Positions 35,544 to 44,094 of a stretch of DNA of 64,000 bases are shown here, in pieces. The DNA lies in assembly GCA_946537305.1 (NCBI GenBank), contig CAMNFR010000006.1, forward strand, positions 1-64,000, in the 5' to 3' direction. How positions within the stretch are numbered: the stretch's first letter is position 1; each line of letters opens with the position of its first letter. This DNA is from an uncultured Lachnospiraceae bacterium (GTDB lineage Bacteria > Bacillota > Clostridia > Lachnospirales > Lachnospiraceae). A program made the position numbers and the translations under genes. A model generated the notes under the pieces. The model worked only from the letters and a program-made list of their open reading frames with translations, made no database searches and was not told the origin of the DNA.

Positions 35544-36206
35544 ATGAAAAGGATTGGTTTATTAATACTGGCCTTGGCGATAGGAGCCTCGCTTGCCGGC
35601 TGCGGCGGCAGTAACGAAGCAGCGAAAGGCGTCAACCAGGCGACCGGCGTGAACGAAGTGCTGGAAAGCGGCATAGCGCAGGCGGAAAGTGCCGCCGCAG
35701 AAGAAAACGCCGGAGAGGCGGTTGGAGAGACAGCACCGGCGGATCAGGCCGGAGCGGATGCAGTTGGAGAGACAGCGGCCGGAGCGGATGCAGCCGCAGG
35801 AAATGTCACAGGAACAGATGCGGCCAGCTTCGAAGAAGAAACTCTCGCCCCTGCGGATCCTTCTGTGGACGTGGATCTGACCGTCATGTCGGCCACAATG
35901 GTCTATTCCGAAGTGTTCAACATGATGGTTACCCCAGAGGATTATGTCGGAAAGACCGTGAAAATGAACGGCACTTTTCAAGCCTATATCTACGAGAAGA
36001 CCGGAGAATATTATTTTACCTGCGTGATCCAGGATGCTACGGCCTGCTGCGCACAGGGCATGGAATTTGCGCTGCCGGAGGAGTACGTATACCCGGACGA
36101 CTATCCGGAAGAGGGAAGTAATGTAACAGTGATCGGTACCTTCGATACCTATATGGAAGACGACCTGCTGTACTGCCATCTGAAGGATTCAAAGCTGGTG
36201 GGATAG
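35544..36206 (+). CDS. Small lipoprotein in the zinc operon
   Basis: The 220-residue product has a lipoprotein signal with lipobox LAGC (Cys20). A low-complexity Ala/Glu/Gly linker with an internal repeat (GADAVGETAAGADAAAG) follows. The compact C-terminal domain from about residue 110 (VYSEVFNMMVTPEDYVGKTV, YYFTCVIQDATACCAQG, YPDDYPEEGSNVTVIGTF) has the beta-rich look of an OB fold with a Cys pair. I do not recognise a named family. Position 56 bases after znuB suggests an extracellular role in metal uptake or sensing, which is inference. Confidence 0.7.
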   Translation: MKRIGLLILALAIGASLAGCGGSNEAAKGVNQATGVNEVLESGIAQAESAAAEENAGEAVGETAPADQAGADAVGETAAGADAAAGNVTGTDAASFEEETLAPADPSVDVDLTVMSATMVYSEVFNMMVTPEDYVGKTVKMNGTFQAYIYEKTGEYYFTCVIQDATACCAQGMEFALPEEYVYPDDYPEEGSNVTVIGTFDTYMEDDLLYCHLKDSKLVG

Positions 36207-36260
36207 AGCGCTGTAGAAGATTCACAGCTGATGAGTCAGACCGCTGGGAAGGATTCCCGG

Positions 36261-36289
36261 TAGACAGAGAGCCGCTGGAATGGTATAAT
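36261..36289 (+). promoter_or_regulatory. Promoter of the IMP-cyclohydrolase-like gene
   Basis: TAGACA (36261-36266), 17 bases, TATAAT (36284-36289) preceded by TGG, close to an extended -10. Confidence 0.75.
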
Positions 36290-36358
36290 GCACACACGGT
36301 ACTAAACTGTAGAAATACGCAGTGCAGGGCGGATGACCGCCCGGAAAGGCAGAAGAGC

Positions 36359-37072
36359 ATGAAGGTATTATCTTTACAGCAGGAACTGGCGGGCAATCCC
36401 TATCCGGGACGCGGTATCGTAATCGGCCGCAGCCAGGACGGGACGAAAGCCGTAACGGCCTACTTTATTATGGGAAGAAGCGTGAACAGTCGGAACCGCG
36501 TTTTTGTGGAGGACGGTGAGGGAATCCGCACGGAAGCTTTTGATCCGTCTAAAATGGAGGATCCCAGCCTGATCATCTATGCTCCTGTACGCGTGCTTGG
36601 CAATAAGACAATCGTGACCAACGGCGATCAGACGGACACCATCTACGAGGGCATGGATAAGCAGATGACCTTTGAACAGTCTTTGCGCAGTCGGACCTTT
36701 GAGCCGGACGGCCCTAATTATACGCCTCGCATTTCCGGTATAATGCACATCGAAGCAGGCGTGTTCAATTATGCCATGTCCATCCTCAAGACGGAGGACG
36801 GAGATCCGGAGACAGCCAATCGCTTTACCTTTGCCTACAACGGCGGCAAGCCCGGCATGGGACACTTCATCCACACCTACAAGGAAAATCTGAACCCGCT
36901 GCCCAGCTTTGAGGGAGAGCCGAAGCCCGTGGATATCGTGGGAGATATCGACGAATTCACCAGGCTGGTGTGGGAAAACCTGAACGAGGACAACAAAGTA
37001 TCCCTGTTCGTGCGGTATATCGATATTGCGACGGGCGAGTACGAGACCAGAATTGTAAATAAAAATCAGTAA
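36359..37072 (+). CDS. IMP cyclohydrolase-like protein (PurO fold)
   Basis: The 237-residue protein matches the archaeal-type IMP cyclohydrolase family, known from PurO: NPYPGRGIVIGRS at the N-terminus, TAYFIMGRSVNSRNR, then NYTPRISGIMHIEAG and FTYNGG-like FAYNGGKPGMGHFIHTY. PurO closes FAICAR to IMP. Bacterial members often coexist with bifunctional PurH, so the role may differ. It has its own promoter and a terminator, with no other purine biosynthesis gene near. AGAAGAGC before ATG 36359 is a modest ribosome site. Confidence 0.8.
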   Translation: MKVLSLQQELAGNPYPGRGIVIGRSQDGTKAVTAYFIMGRSVNSRNRVFVEDGEGIRTEAFDPSKMEDPSLIIYAPVRVLGNKTIVTNGDQTDTIYEGMDKQMTFEQSLRSRTFEPDGPNYTPRISGIMHIEAGVFNYAMSILKTEDGDPETANRFTFAYNGGKPGMGHFIHTYKENLNPLPSFEGEPKPVDIVGDIDEFTRLVWENLNEDNKVSLFVRYIDIATGEYETRIVNKNQ

Positions 37073-37104
37073 CTGAAAATCTGAGAATCCGTGAATGCGA
37101 AAAT

Positions 37105-37139
37105 GAGGCTTCCACAGAAATGTGGCAGCCTCCTTTTTA
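37105..37139. terminator. Terminator between convergent genes
   Basis: GAGGCTTCCAC (37105-37115) pairs with GTGGCAGCCTC (37122-37132), with CTTTTTAT after it. On the other strand it ends in ATTTTC, so it may also serve hipA. Confidence 0.88.
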
Positions 37140-37170
37140 TATGCTCCCTATCCAGACACCCCGCTCTTTT

Positions 37171-38457
37171 CTATTTCCTCAGCCTGCTGGCGGCATCGTA
37201 CTCCAAGATCTGTTTCTGGAAGACGGGGGCCATGGTGAAGCCTTGTTGTTCCAGGGAGGCGGCGGCCTTGGCGAGGGCTTCCGGAAATCCGGCGATCAGG
37301 GTGTCCACGGCGTTCATGGCAATAGAGCGGCCGAGACCGATCTCGCGGGCGGCATCTTCCAGATCTTTCCTTCTTATCCGGTCAATCTGCTGTTCATCCC
37401 CGACATGGAAAGCCATTTCCCGGGTGGCGCTGGGATACTGTACGGTGCTGATAATATCATACGCGGGGGCCAGCCTTACGCTCTTCAGGTTTTCACTGTA
37501 GAGCAGGGCGTAGTTCTTCAGGTGACAGTCGGCGTTTCCGATGAGAATCTGGAAGATGACCAGATTCCAAAGCTTGATCTGGTCCCGGATCGGGTTGGAG
37601 GAAACACGCCGGAGCAGGGAGAACATCTGCAGCAGGTAGGACTTCCCGGGAGATTCGTATTTTTCCGCCGGGGAGATGCCCAGGGCCTGGGCGAAATCCT
37701 CCTGGTGCAGACGTCTGGGTACCGAGAGCCCGTCGATCAGGTCGGCGGAGTCCGGGAAGCACCGGTCGTACCGTGTGGTTGCAAACAGAACATTTTCGTC
37801 CCGGAAGTCATCAATATGCAGGATGCGGCTTTTCGGCACAGGAATACCCAGATTGGCGGCGGTCTGCAGGCAGAGCTGCTCGTTGGTGACAATGCCGCCC
37901 AGCCGGATATGGCTCTGTTTTACAATATGGGTGCTGGGAGCGCTGCCGACAGGCAGATACCAGGTGCGTGTTCGCCGGTCGTAATAGAGGCCGGCTTTTC
38001 CGCTGGCGCCGGTCAGGGATAGGTGCGCCTGCGTGACCAGCTCCGCGGAACGGGAAGCACCCTCCCGGGCAAAGGCACGCAGCAGGTCTTCGCCCATTTT
38101 CCGGTAGGAGGGCGGCGGCGAGCTCTCTCTGTCGGAGAGAATCTGAATGGCGCCCAGACATTCACTGCCAAGGCCGGCGACCATGGAAAGGTAGTCGTCC
38201 GCGGTGACCCGCATCCATTCAGCGACGGAGCGGCGGGTAAAGCCCTCCGGCAGAAGCCCTTCAAAAAACAGGCGGGTATCCTGTGGGGAAAACGGCCTGG
38301 CCCGCAGCGGCAGATGCACGGAAATCGGCGCGGCTTCGGGAGAGGAGAGATACGACATGTCATACGAAAAGACCGCGTCCTCCCCACTGTCCCCGCGGAT
38401 GGTGCCGACAGGGGTCTGAATTCCTTCTATTTCAATGGTAACCTGCAGGGATTGCAT
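37171..38457 (-). CDS. hipA: HipA-family serine/threonine kinase toxin
   Basis: The 428-residue protein has the HipA layout: an N-terminal beta-rich part (LPLRARPFSPQDTRLFFEGL, LLPEG), a P-loop-like SLTGASGKAGL, and the kinase core with catalytic loop NADCHLKNYALL and the DFG-equivalent LAPAYDIIST. HipA kinases phosphorylate glutamyl-tRNA synthetase or other targets and cause dormancy. The antitoxin gene lies 14 bases upstream, and no residue of the core motifs appears lost, so the toxin is probably functional. The leading hipB order matches type II toxin-antitoxin convention. Confidence 0.9.
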   Translation of the reverse strand: MQSLQVTIEIEGIQTPVGTIRGDSGEDAVFSYDMSYLSSPEAAPISVHLPLRARPFSPQDTRLFFEGLLPEGFTRRSVAEWMRVTADDYLSMVAGLGSECLGAIQILSDRESSPPPSYRKMGEDLLRAFAREGASRSAELVTQAHLSLTGASGKAGLYYDRRTRTWYLPVGSAPSTHIVKQSHIRLGGIVTNEQLCLQTAANLGIPVPKSRILHIDDFRDENVLFATTRYDRCFPDSADLIDGLSVPRRLHQEDFAQALGISPAEKYESPGKSYLLQMFSLLRRVSSNPIRDQIKLWNLVIFQILIGNADCHLKNYALLYSENLKSVRLAPAYDIISTVQYPSATREMAFHVGDEQQIDRIRRKDLEDAAREIGLGRSIAMNAVDTLIAGFPEALAKAAASLEQQGFTMAPVFQKQILEYDAASRLRK

Positions 38458-38471
38458 GGCAGAACTCCTTT

Positions 38472-38687
38472 TTATTCATCACGCGGTGTGAGCTGACAGG
38501 TCAGCCCCAGTGTATTGGCCAGGAACAGGGCTTTCTCCAGCTCGATGGTCTTTTTGCCGTGTTCAAGATCAGAGATAAAACTGACAGAAAATCCGGTGAA
38601 TTCTGAGAGGTACGACTGAGTGATGTGCATGGCTTTGCGGCGGTTGCGGATGGCGGCCCCGAAGGCCTGGGCAGTCGAAATATCCAT
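38472..38687 (-). CDS. hipB: HipB-type antitoxin, XRE helix-turn-helix
   Basis: ATG 38687 follows CAGGAG at good spacing; a longer frame from 38747 runs through an operator and is rejected. The 71-residue protein is one XRE helix-turn-helix (FGAAIRNRRKAMHITQSYLS, then FTGFSVSFISDLEHGKKTIE). HipB binds HipA and its own operators. Four matching 12-bp palindromes upstream are the probable binding sites, giving cooperative autorepression. Confidence 0.88.
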   Translation of the reverse strand: MDISTAQAFGAAIRNRRKAMHITQSYLSEFTGFSVSFISDLEHGKKTIELEKALFLANTLGLTCQLTPRDE

Positions 38688-38719
38688 GTGTGAAGACTCC
38701 TGAAATAAACGTAAAATCA

Positions 38720-38856
38720 AGCCGTACGGCTCATTTGTTTGATACAAAAAGAAAAATGAGCCGTGCGGCTAAGTTGTCGGTGTTTTGCACAAAAATTAGC
38801 CGAACGGCTTGTTTATGGTCAACACCATTATAATACAAGCCGTTCGGCTAAGTCAA
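38720..38856 (-). promoter_or_regulatory. hipBA promoter with four palindromic operators
   Basis: Palindromes AGCCGNNCGGCT lie at 38720-38731, 38759-38770, 38798-38809 and 38838-38849, spaced 39, 39 and 40 bases. A minus-strand promoter, TTGACT (38856-38851), 18 bases, TATAAT (38832-38827), carries the fourth operator inside its spacer. The other three fall in the leader. No other content was seen in the 184-base gap. Confidence 0.85.
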
Positions 38857-38871
38857 GCCTTAACGATCAAA

Positions 38872-41463
38872 TTATACCAGTGCCAGATCTCCGTTTACAG
38901 CGTCCACGGTCAGCGTGTCTCCTTCGGAGATATTACCGGCGATGATTTCCTTTGCGATCAGCGTTTCTACTTTCCGCTGGATATATCTCTTCAGCGGACG
39001 CGCACCAAAGTTAGGATCGTAGCTTTCGGCGATGATCAAGTCCTTGGCGGCCTCCGTCAGCTGGATCTTCAGCTGTTTGGAATCCAACCGTTTCTGCAGA
39101 TTGGCGATCATCAGATCCACGATCTTTCCGATCTGTCCGCGCTGCAGCGGTTTGTAGAAGACGATCTCATCCAGACGGTTCAGGAACTCCGGACGGAAGC
39201 TGGATTTCAGCAATTTCTCCACGGCCTCAAGCGCCTCCTCGGAGATTTCCCCGTTCTCCTGAATGCCGTCCAGCAGATACTGGGAGCCCAGGTTACTGGT
39301 CAGGATAATGATCGTGTTCTTAAAGTCCACGGTGCGGCCCTGGGAATCGGTGATGCGTCCATCGTCCAGCACCTGCAGCAGGATGTTGAATACATCGGGG
39401 TGAGCCTTTTCCACCTCATCCAGCAGGATGACGGAGTAAGGTTTTCTCCGGACAGCTTCGGTCAGCTGGCCGCCTTCTTCATACCCGACATATCCGGGCG
39501 GCGCTCCGATCAGACGGGAGACGGAGAATTTCTCCATGTATTCACTCATATCGATACGAACAATGTTGTGCTCGTCGTCGAACAGGGCCTGTGCCAGTGC
39601 CTTGGCCAGCTCCGTCTTGCCGACGCCCGTGGGTCCCAGGAACAGGAAGGAGCCGATCGGACGGTTCTCATCCTGAATGCCGGCACGGGAGCGGAGAATG
39701 GCCTCGCTCACCTTGGTCACGGCTTCATCCTGGCCGATCACACGCTGATGCAGGATGTCATCCAGATGCAGCAGCTTCTCACGCTCGCCCTCCATCAGTT
39801 TGGATACCGGAATGCCCGTCCAACGGGCTACGATACGGGCAATTTCTTCCTCTGTTACGGCATCACGCAGCAGGGAATCGGCGGATTTCTTCATGGAATC
39901 GCCGGCGGCTTCTGCTTCCTCCAGCTCCTTCTTGAGGGCGGGCAGGCGGCCGTACTTCAGCTCCGCGGCGCGGTTCAGGTCATATTCACGCTCCGCACGT
40001 TCGATCTGGGCGTTCACCTGCTCCAGCTCCTCGCGGAGGTGCTGTACCTTGCCGATCTCAGACTTTTCGTTCTCCCAACGGGCCTTCATCTCATTGAACT
40101 GATCCCGATACTCGGCCAGCTCCTTCTGCACCTCCAGCAGGTGCTCCTTCGAGAGTTTGTCGTCCTCCTTTTTCAGGGCGGCTTCCTCAATTTCGTGCTG
40201 CATGATCTTACGGGAGATCTCATCCAGCTCGGTCGGCATGGAATCCATCTCTGTGCGGATCAGCGCGCAGGCTTCATCCACCAGGTCGATGGCTTTATCC
40301 GGCAGGAAACGGTCGCTGATGTAACGGTTGGAGAGCACGGCTGCGGCGATCAGTGCCTGGTCGTGGATCTTGACGCCGTGAAATACTTCGTAGCGCTCCT
40401 TCAGGCCACGCAGGATGGAGATGGTATCCTCCACCGTGGGCTCATCCACCATCACCGGCTGGAAACGACGCTCCAGCGCAGCATCCTTTTCAATGTATTT
40501 GCGGTATTCATCCAGCGTGGTGGCGCCGATGCAGTGCAGCTCGCCGCGGGCCAACATGGGCTTCAACAGGTTGCCGGCATCCATGGCGCCTTCGGATTTT
40601 CCGGCGCCCACAATGTTGTGCAGCTCATCGATGAACAGGATGATCTCACCCTCGCTCTTGCGGACCTCCTCCAGCACCGCTTTCAGACGCTCTTCAAATT
40701 CGCCCCGGTATTTAGCACCGGCAAGCAGTGCGCCCATATCCAGAGAGAAGAGCTTGCGGTCCTTCAGGTTGGAAGGGACATCGCCGGCGACGATACGCAG
40801 CGCCAGGCCTTCTGCGATGGCGGTCTTGCCGACGCCGGGCTCGCCGATCAGCACCGGGTTGTTCTTTGTCTTACGGGAAAGTATACGGATGACGTTCCGG
40901 ATCTCCGTGTCACGGCCGATCACAGGGTCCAGCTTGCCCTCTCTGGCGGTCGCCACCAGGTCGCGCCCGTACTTGGAGAGCACGTCATAGGTGTCCTCCG
41001 GGTTCTCGTTGGTCACCCGTACATTGCCGCGCACGGCTGTTACGGCCTGGGAAAATTCCTTTTTGCTGATGCCAAAAGTACGGATGATGTCCTTCATGTC
41101 CTTATCCGGTGCATCCAGCATGGCCAGCATCAGGTGCTCCACGGAAACATAATCATCCTTCATTGCCTTCGCTGCGTCCTCCGCTCCGGTCAGCGCCCGG
41201 TTCAGGGTCTGGGAGAGATAGAGGTTGGCGGTGTCGCCGGATACCTTGGGGTAGCCGGCCAGAATCTGGTCTACTCTGGAGTAGATGGCGCGAGGATCAA
41301 TGGTCATCTTGGAGAACAGCTGCGCGATCAGCCCGTTTTCCTGAGAAAGCAGGGCGGAGAGCAGATGCATTTCCTCAATCTGGCTGTTCTTGTGCCGGAT
41401 CGCAATATTTTGAGCTTCCTGGATGGCTTCCAGGGATTTTTGCGTAAATTTCTGTGCGTTCAT
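38872..41463 (-). CDS. clpB: ATP-dependent disaggregase ClpB
   Basis: The 863-residue AAA+ chaperone has the usual order: N-domain (1-150), first ATPase [15 protein letters not shown], a coiled-coil M-domain at about 410-530 ([20 protein letters not shown]), and second ATPase [15 protein letters not shown]. The length is standard. It rescues aggregated protein with DnaK. The start has a perfect GGAGGTGAT ribosome site. It lies 41 bases downstream of a ribbon-helix-helix gene on the same strand, so the two share a promoter at 42238-42265. No HrcA CIRCE element or CtsR heptad repeat was found, so heat control may be unusual. Confidence 0.95.
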   Translation of the reverse strand: MNAQKFTQKSLEAIQEAQNIAIRHKNSQIEEMHLLSALLSQENGLIAQLFSKMTIDPRAIYSRVDQILAGYPKVSGDTANLYLSQTLNRALTGAEDAAKAMKDDYVSVEHLMLAMLDAPDKDMKDIIRTFGISKKEFSQAVTAVRGNVRVTNENPEDTYDVLSKYGRDLVATAREGKLDPVIGRDTEIRNVIRILSRKTKNNPVLIGEPGVGKTAIAEGLALRIVAGDVPSNLKDRKLFSLDMGALLAGAKYRGEFEERLKAVLEEVRKSEGEIILFIDELHNIVGAGKSEGAMDAGNLLKPMLARGELHCIGATTLDEYRKYIEKDAALERRFQPVMVDEPTVEDTISILRGLKERYEVFHGVKIHDQALIAAAVLSNRYISDRFLPDKAIDLVDEACALIRTEMDSMPTELDEISRKIMQHEIEEAALKKEDDKLSKEHLLEVQKELAEYRDQFNEMKARWENEKSEIGKVQHLREELEQVNAQIERAEREYDLNRAAELKYGRLPALKKELEEAEAAGDSMKKSADSLLRDAVTEEEIARIVARWTGIPVSKLMEGEREKLLHLDDILHQRVIGQDEAVTKVSEAILRSRAGIQDENRPIGSFLFLGPTGVGKTELAKALAQALFDDEHNIVRIDMSEYMEKFSVSRLIGAPPGYVGYEEGGQLTEAVRRKPYSVILLDEVEKAHPDVFNILLQVLDDGRITDSQGRTVDFKNTIIILTSNLGSQYLLDGIQENGEISEEALEAVEKLLKSSFRPEFLNRLDEIVFYKPLQRGQIGKIVDLMIANLQKRLDSKQLKIQLTEAAKDLIIAESYDPNFGARPLKRYIQRKVETLIAKEIIAGNISEGDTLTVDAVNGDLALV

Positions 41464-41504
41464 ACGATCACCTCCGTAATTTGATAATCGATTGTTTTTT
41501 TATA

Positions 41505-42170
41505 CTATAATAATAAAAGTCCCGGATCCGCCACGTTCTCCCGCATCAGCTCCTCCAGCCGTGCGGTGATCTGCGGCAGATCGCGGTCCGCCAGAGAGAA
41601 GAACAGGCGGATGGCCTGATCCATCAGCCGGACATATTCCGCCAGAGCGTTTCCCACGTCCTCGCTGGAGCAGATCTGCCGGCGGCCGGGGTGGTACAGC
41701 TCCCGGCTCATCCAACCGGGACCGCTTCCGCGCTTGATGGCGTGGCCTAACTGCGGGGCTACATAATGATCCTCCAGGGAAGCCCATATGTCAAAGAAGA
41801 GCTCCAACAGGCGGATCAGCTGCGCGCTCTGTGTGCGGAGCGAGATGCGTATCTGCCCCAGCGCCTCCCCGGATTCCCGGTAGAGCTCCAGCTGGTAGCG
41901 CACGGTGGGCTTATATTTAAAAGGAAGCTGCGTGCGCATGGCCCGCATGGAGGCGGAAGACTGTGAGAGCAGCTGAAAGCTGTCCGTCATCATCTGCTCC
42001 ATGGAGGAGAAGATATCCCGCATCTGCATCTCCGGTGTGGAGAGAGAAAGATGTTCTGCCAATATCTGATTGACCATGTTGGAACGACTGGTGTTCTGCT
42101 GATAGGCCAGCTGGTCAATGGCCCGGATGATATCATCCGCCAGCACCAGGCTGTAAATACTTTTTTTCAT
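41505..42170 (-). CDS. Ribbon-helix-helix protein upstream of clpB
   Basis: Residues 1-45 of 221 form a ribbon-helix-helix-like domain (SIYSLVLADDIIRAIDQLAY, NTSRSNMVNQILAEHLS). The larger C-terminal part is helical (MEQMMTDSFQLLSQSSASMR, RLLELFFDIWASLEDHYVAP) with no family I recognise. It is co-transcribed with clpB. A DNA-binding regulator of clpB or of its own promoter is a reasonable inference, since a 12-bp palindrome sits next to the -35. Only ATG 42170 gives the full ribbon. Confidence 0.65.
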   Translation of the reverse strand: MKKSIYSLVLADDIIRAIDQLAYQQNTSRSNMVNQILAEHLSLSTPEMQMRDIFSSMEQMMTDSFQLLSQSSASMRAMRTQLPFKYKPTVRYQLELYRESGEALGQIRISLRTQSAQLIRLLELFFDIWASLEDHYVAPQLGHAIKRGSGPGWMSRELYHPGRRQICSSEDVGNALAEYVRLMDQAIRLFFSLADRDLPQITARLEELMRENVADPGLLLL

Positions 42171-42237
42171 ATTGTTTGACGCCTCTTTCCCGGCCGGAAT
42201 CCAGAATCCGGCTGTCTGAAATCATCTTACGTAAAGA

Positions 42238-42281
42238 ATTATAACTCGAATACATAATTTGTCAATAAAGTTATTAATAAC
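42238..42281 (-). promoter_or_regulatory. Promoter and palindrome of the RHH-clpB operon
   Basis: On the minus strand TTGACA (42265-42260), 16 bases, TATAAT (42243-42238). Directly upstream of the -35 is the perfect palindrome GTTATTAATAAC (42270-42281), a candidate site for the ribbon-helix-helix protein. Confidence 0.75.
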
Positions 42282-42306
42282 AATTGCAAAATATTTATAA
42301 AGACGC

Positions 42307-42340
42307 AAAAAGAAAAATACCGGCCAATGGAGCCGGTATT
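42307..42340 (-). terminator. Terminator of the PucR regulator gene
   Basis: On the minus strand AATACCGGC pairs with GCCGGTATT (42332-42340 and 42316-42324), followed by TTTTTCTTTTT. Confidence 0.9.
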
Positions 42341-42369
42341 ATGAGAGATTATGAGAGATCTTGGGAGAT

Positions 42370-43860
42370 CTATAATGCTTGTAGAATGGCGAAGGACAGA
42401 CGCAGACGGAAGGCGGTCTCCCCGTCCTCCGGGCGGAGTCCGGTGAGTTCCTCTATTTTTCGCAGGCGGTAAGCCACGCTGTTCCGGTGCAGGTAGAGTG
42501 CTTCGGAGGTGTCTTTGATATTCGCGTTGTTTCGCAGGAAGATCCGGAGTGTTTCCAGAAGGTGGGTGTCATTTTCGGCATCATAGTGCTGCAGAATCGC
42601 GATGGCCGGGTGAAGATATCGGCGGATATCGTCATGGTTTTTGGCGTTCTGCAGAAGCACAAAGGTGGAATAGTCCTCAAAGGAAAAGGCGCGACGGTCA
42701 GGATGCAGCCGAATGCCGGTCTGCAGAGCGTCTTCGGCCTCCCGCCGGGCATCCTGCAGACTTCGGATATCGGAAAAAGGACGGCTGATGCCCGCCTGTA
42801 CGGCCGTTTCCTCCGGAAACAGTGAAAGATAAGCGTTGATATCTGACAGATCCGATGCTCCGGCAATCAAGGTGGCGTGGCTGCGGGTGGCAATGATATG
42901 CCCGCTCGGGCAGATGTGGGACAGCCGGGACGCCAGAACCGATTCTCCCGGGAACAGAGAAGGATTCCGGCTTGCCTGGAAAAACGCCAGCTGCATCTTG
43001 CCCGGGAAGGGAAGCTTTCGCCAGGCAGCCGGCTGGCTGTCAAATGGCGCGCCGATCAGCAGATTGTTCAGAAAGTCGTGATATTCGTCCATCCGGAAGA
43101 GAAACTCCGGGGAATCCCGCAGAATGGAATAGCCCAGCACACCGCTCAGGGTCCGCAGCATATCAGAGTGGGCGGCGCGGTAAGAATCGTCTCCTTCTAT
43201 TAATATAAGGGAGCCGATCCATGTGTCGCGGCAGATCACACGGCTGGCGAGCTTCCGGTAGGGAGAAGAGGTGCAGGTGACTTCAATGGGGTTGGGGCTG
43301 GAATCTGCCATCTGGACGGCCTTCAGCTTTCTGACTTCCATGATAAATTCATAGTCGCAGTAGCCTCGCTGAATATTGCGGATCCACAGGTGGTCTGTGA
43401 CGGGAATCTGCGTGGAATGACTGAGGATCCGGAAATTCCGGTCGATTAAAATCAGGGAGGCGCCGAAAGACTGTGATGCGATATCGATCAGCGTGTCCAC
43501 GCTTCGCACCCGGTCCGCTGTCTCCATTAAATAATGATAAAAGCCATCCTGACTGTTGCTGCGAAGAAGATCCTGCGCCTCATTGAATACGGCGCCGAAG
43601 GAGGACGGAGAGATCACGGCCAGATTTCCTTCGGGAGAGGCGGCAGACATCGGCGCAGCCGGGTCCTCGGCAATCAGAACGCAGTTTGCCGGAAGAATGC
43701 CGGCTTGTGTATCGTAACTAAAATACAGTGTGTCCGGGGAAAGGCGTTCTGCCTGCGGATCCAGCATCCGGACATCCAGGATTTCTTCCTCACGGCCGGA
43801 TGAGAGAAGACATATTTTGTGGTTTTTTTGGATTACTTCTATAAATTTCTTGAACTTCAT
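42370..43860 (-). CDS. PucR-family transcriptional regulator
   Basis: ATG 43860 (MKFKKFIEVIQ) follows CGGGAG; a longer frame from 43983 covers the promoter region. The 496-residue protein has the PucR-type C-terminal helix-turn-helix (TLRIFLRNNANIKDTSEALY, LHRNSVAYRLRKIEELTG), a central GGDEF-like CdaR domain (AFFQASRNPSLFPGES) and an N-terminal sensory part. PucR/CdaR activators respond to small metabolites such as purines or sugar acids. Being divergent from the flavin oxidoreductase-SDR pair, it probably controls those genes; GTGCA-N3-TGCAC (43937-43949) is a candidate site. Confidence 0.85.
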   Translation of the reverse strand: MKFKKFIEVIQKNHKICLLSSGREEEILDVRMLDPQAERLSPDTLYFSYDTQAGILPANCVLIAEDPAAPMSAASPEGNLAVISPSSFGAVFNEAQDLLRSNSQDGFYHYLMETADRVRSVDTLIDIASQSFGASLILIDRNFRILSHSTQIPVTDHLWIRNIQRGYCDYEFIMEVRKLKAVQMADSSPNPIEVTCTSSPYRKLASRVICRDTWIGSLILIEGDDSYRAAHSDMLRTLSGVLGYSILRDSPEFLFRMDEYHDFLNNLLIGAPFDSQPAAWRKLPFPGKMQLAFFQASRNPSLFPGESVLASRLSHICPSGHIIATRSHATLIAGASDLSDINAYLSLFPEETAVQAGISRPFSDIRSLQDARREAEDALQTGIRLHPDRRAFSFEDYSTFVLLQNAKNHDDIRRYLHPAIAILQHYDAENDTHLLETLRIFLRNNANIKDTSEALYLHRNSVAYRLRKIEELTGLRPEDGETAFRLRLSFAILQAL

Positions 43861-43936
43861 CCGATGATCTCCCGAAATTAAAAGGCAGATAAAAGAAACA
43901 AAGAGTGGGCCGCAAGGGGCTCTCGAATCAATGATA

Positions 43937-44017
43937 GTGCACGATGCACAAAAAGTCAACTGCGTATTATCCGTGGTGAACATAGACTTGATGGAATATA
44001 TGTGTTATATTTATAAC
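43937..44017 (+). promoter_or_regulatory. Promoter and inverted repeat before the flavin oxidoreductase
   Basis: TTGATG (43988-43993), 18 bases, TATAAC (44012-44017). Upstream GTGCACGATGCAC (43937-43949) is a perfect 5-bp inverted repeat with a 3-base centre, placed where an activator such as PucR could act. Confidence 0.6.
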
Positions 44018-44094
44018 AGAATCGTGACAAATGAGCGGTTCGATAAGAACCGGCATTTGTGGAGTTATTATAAAACCAAGAGAGGGGTGTATTC

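Noticed and set aside
38720..38849. A CRISPR-like array (regularly spaced short repeats)
   Set aside because: The repeats are only 12 bp and palindromic, the spacers are AT-rich and partly alike, no cas genes exist, and they sit at the hipBA promoter.
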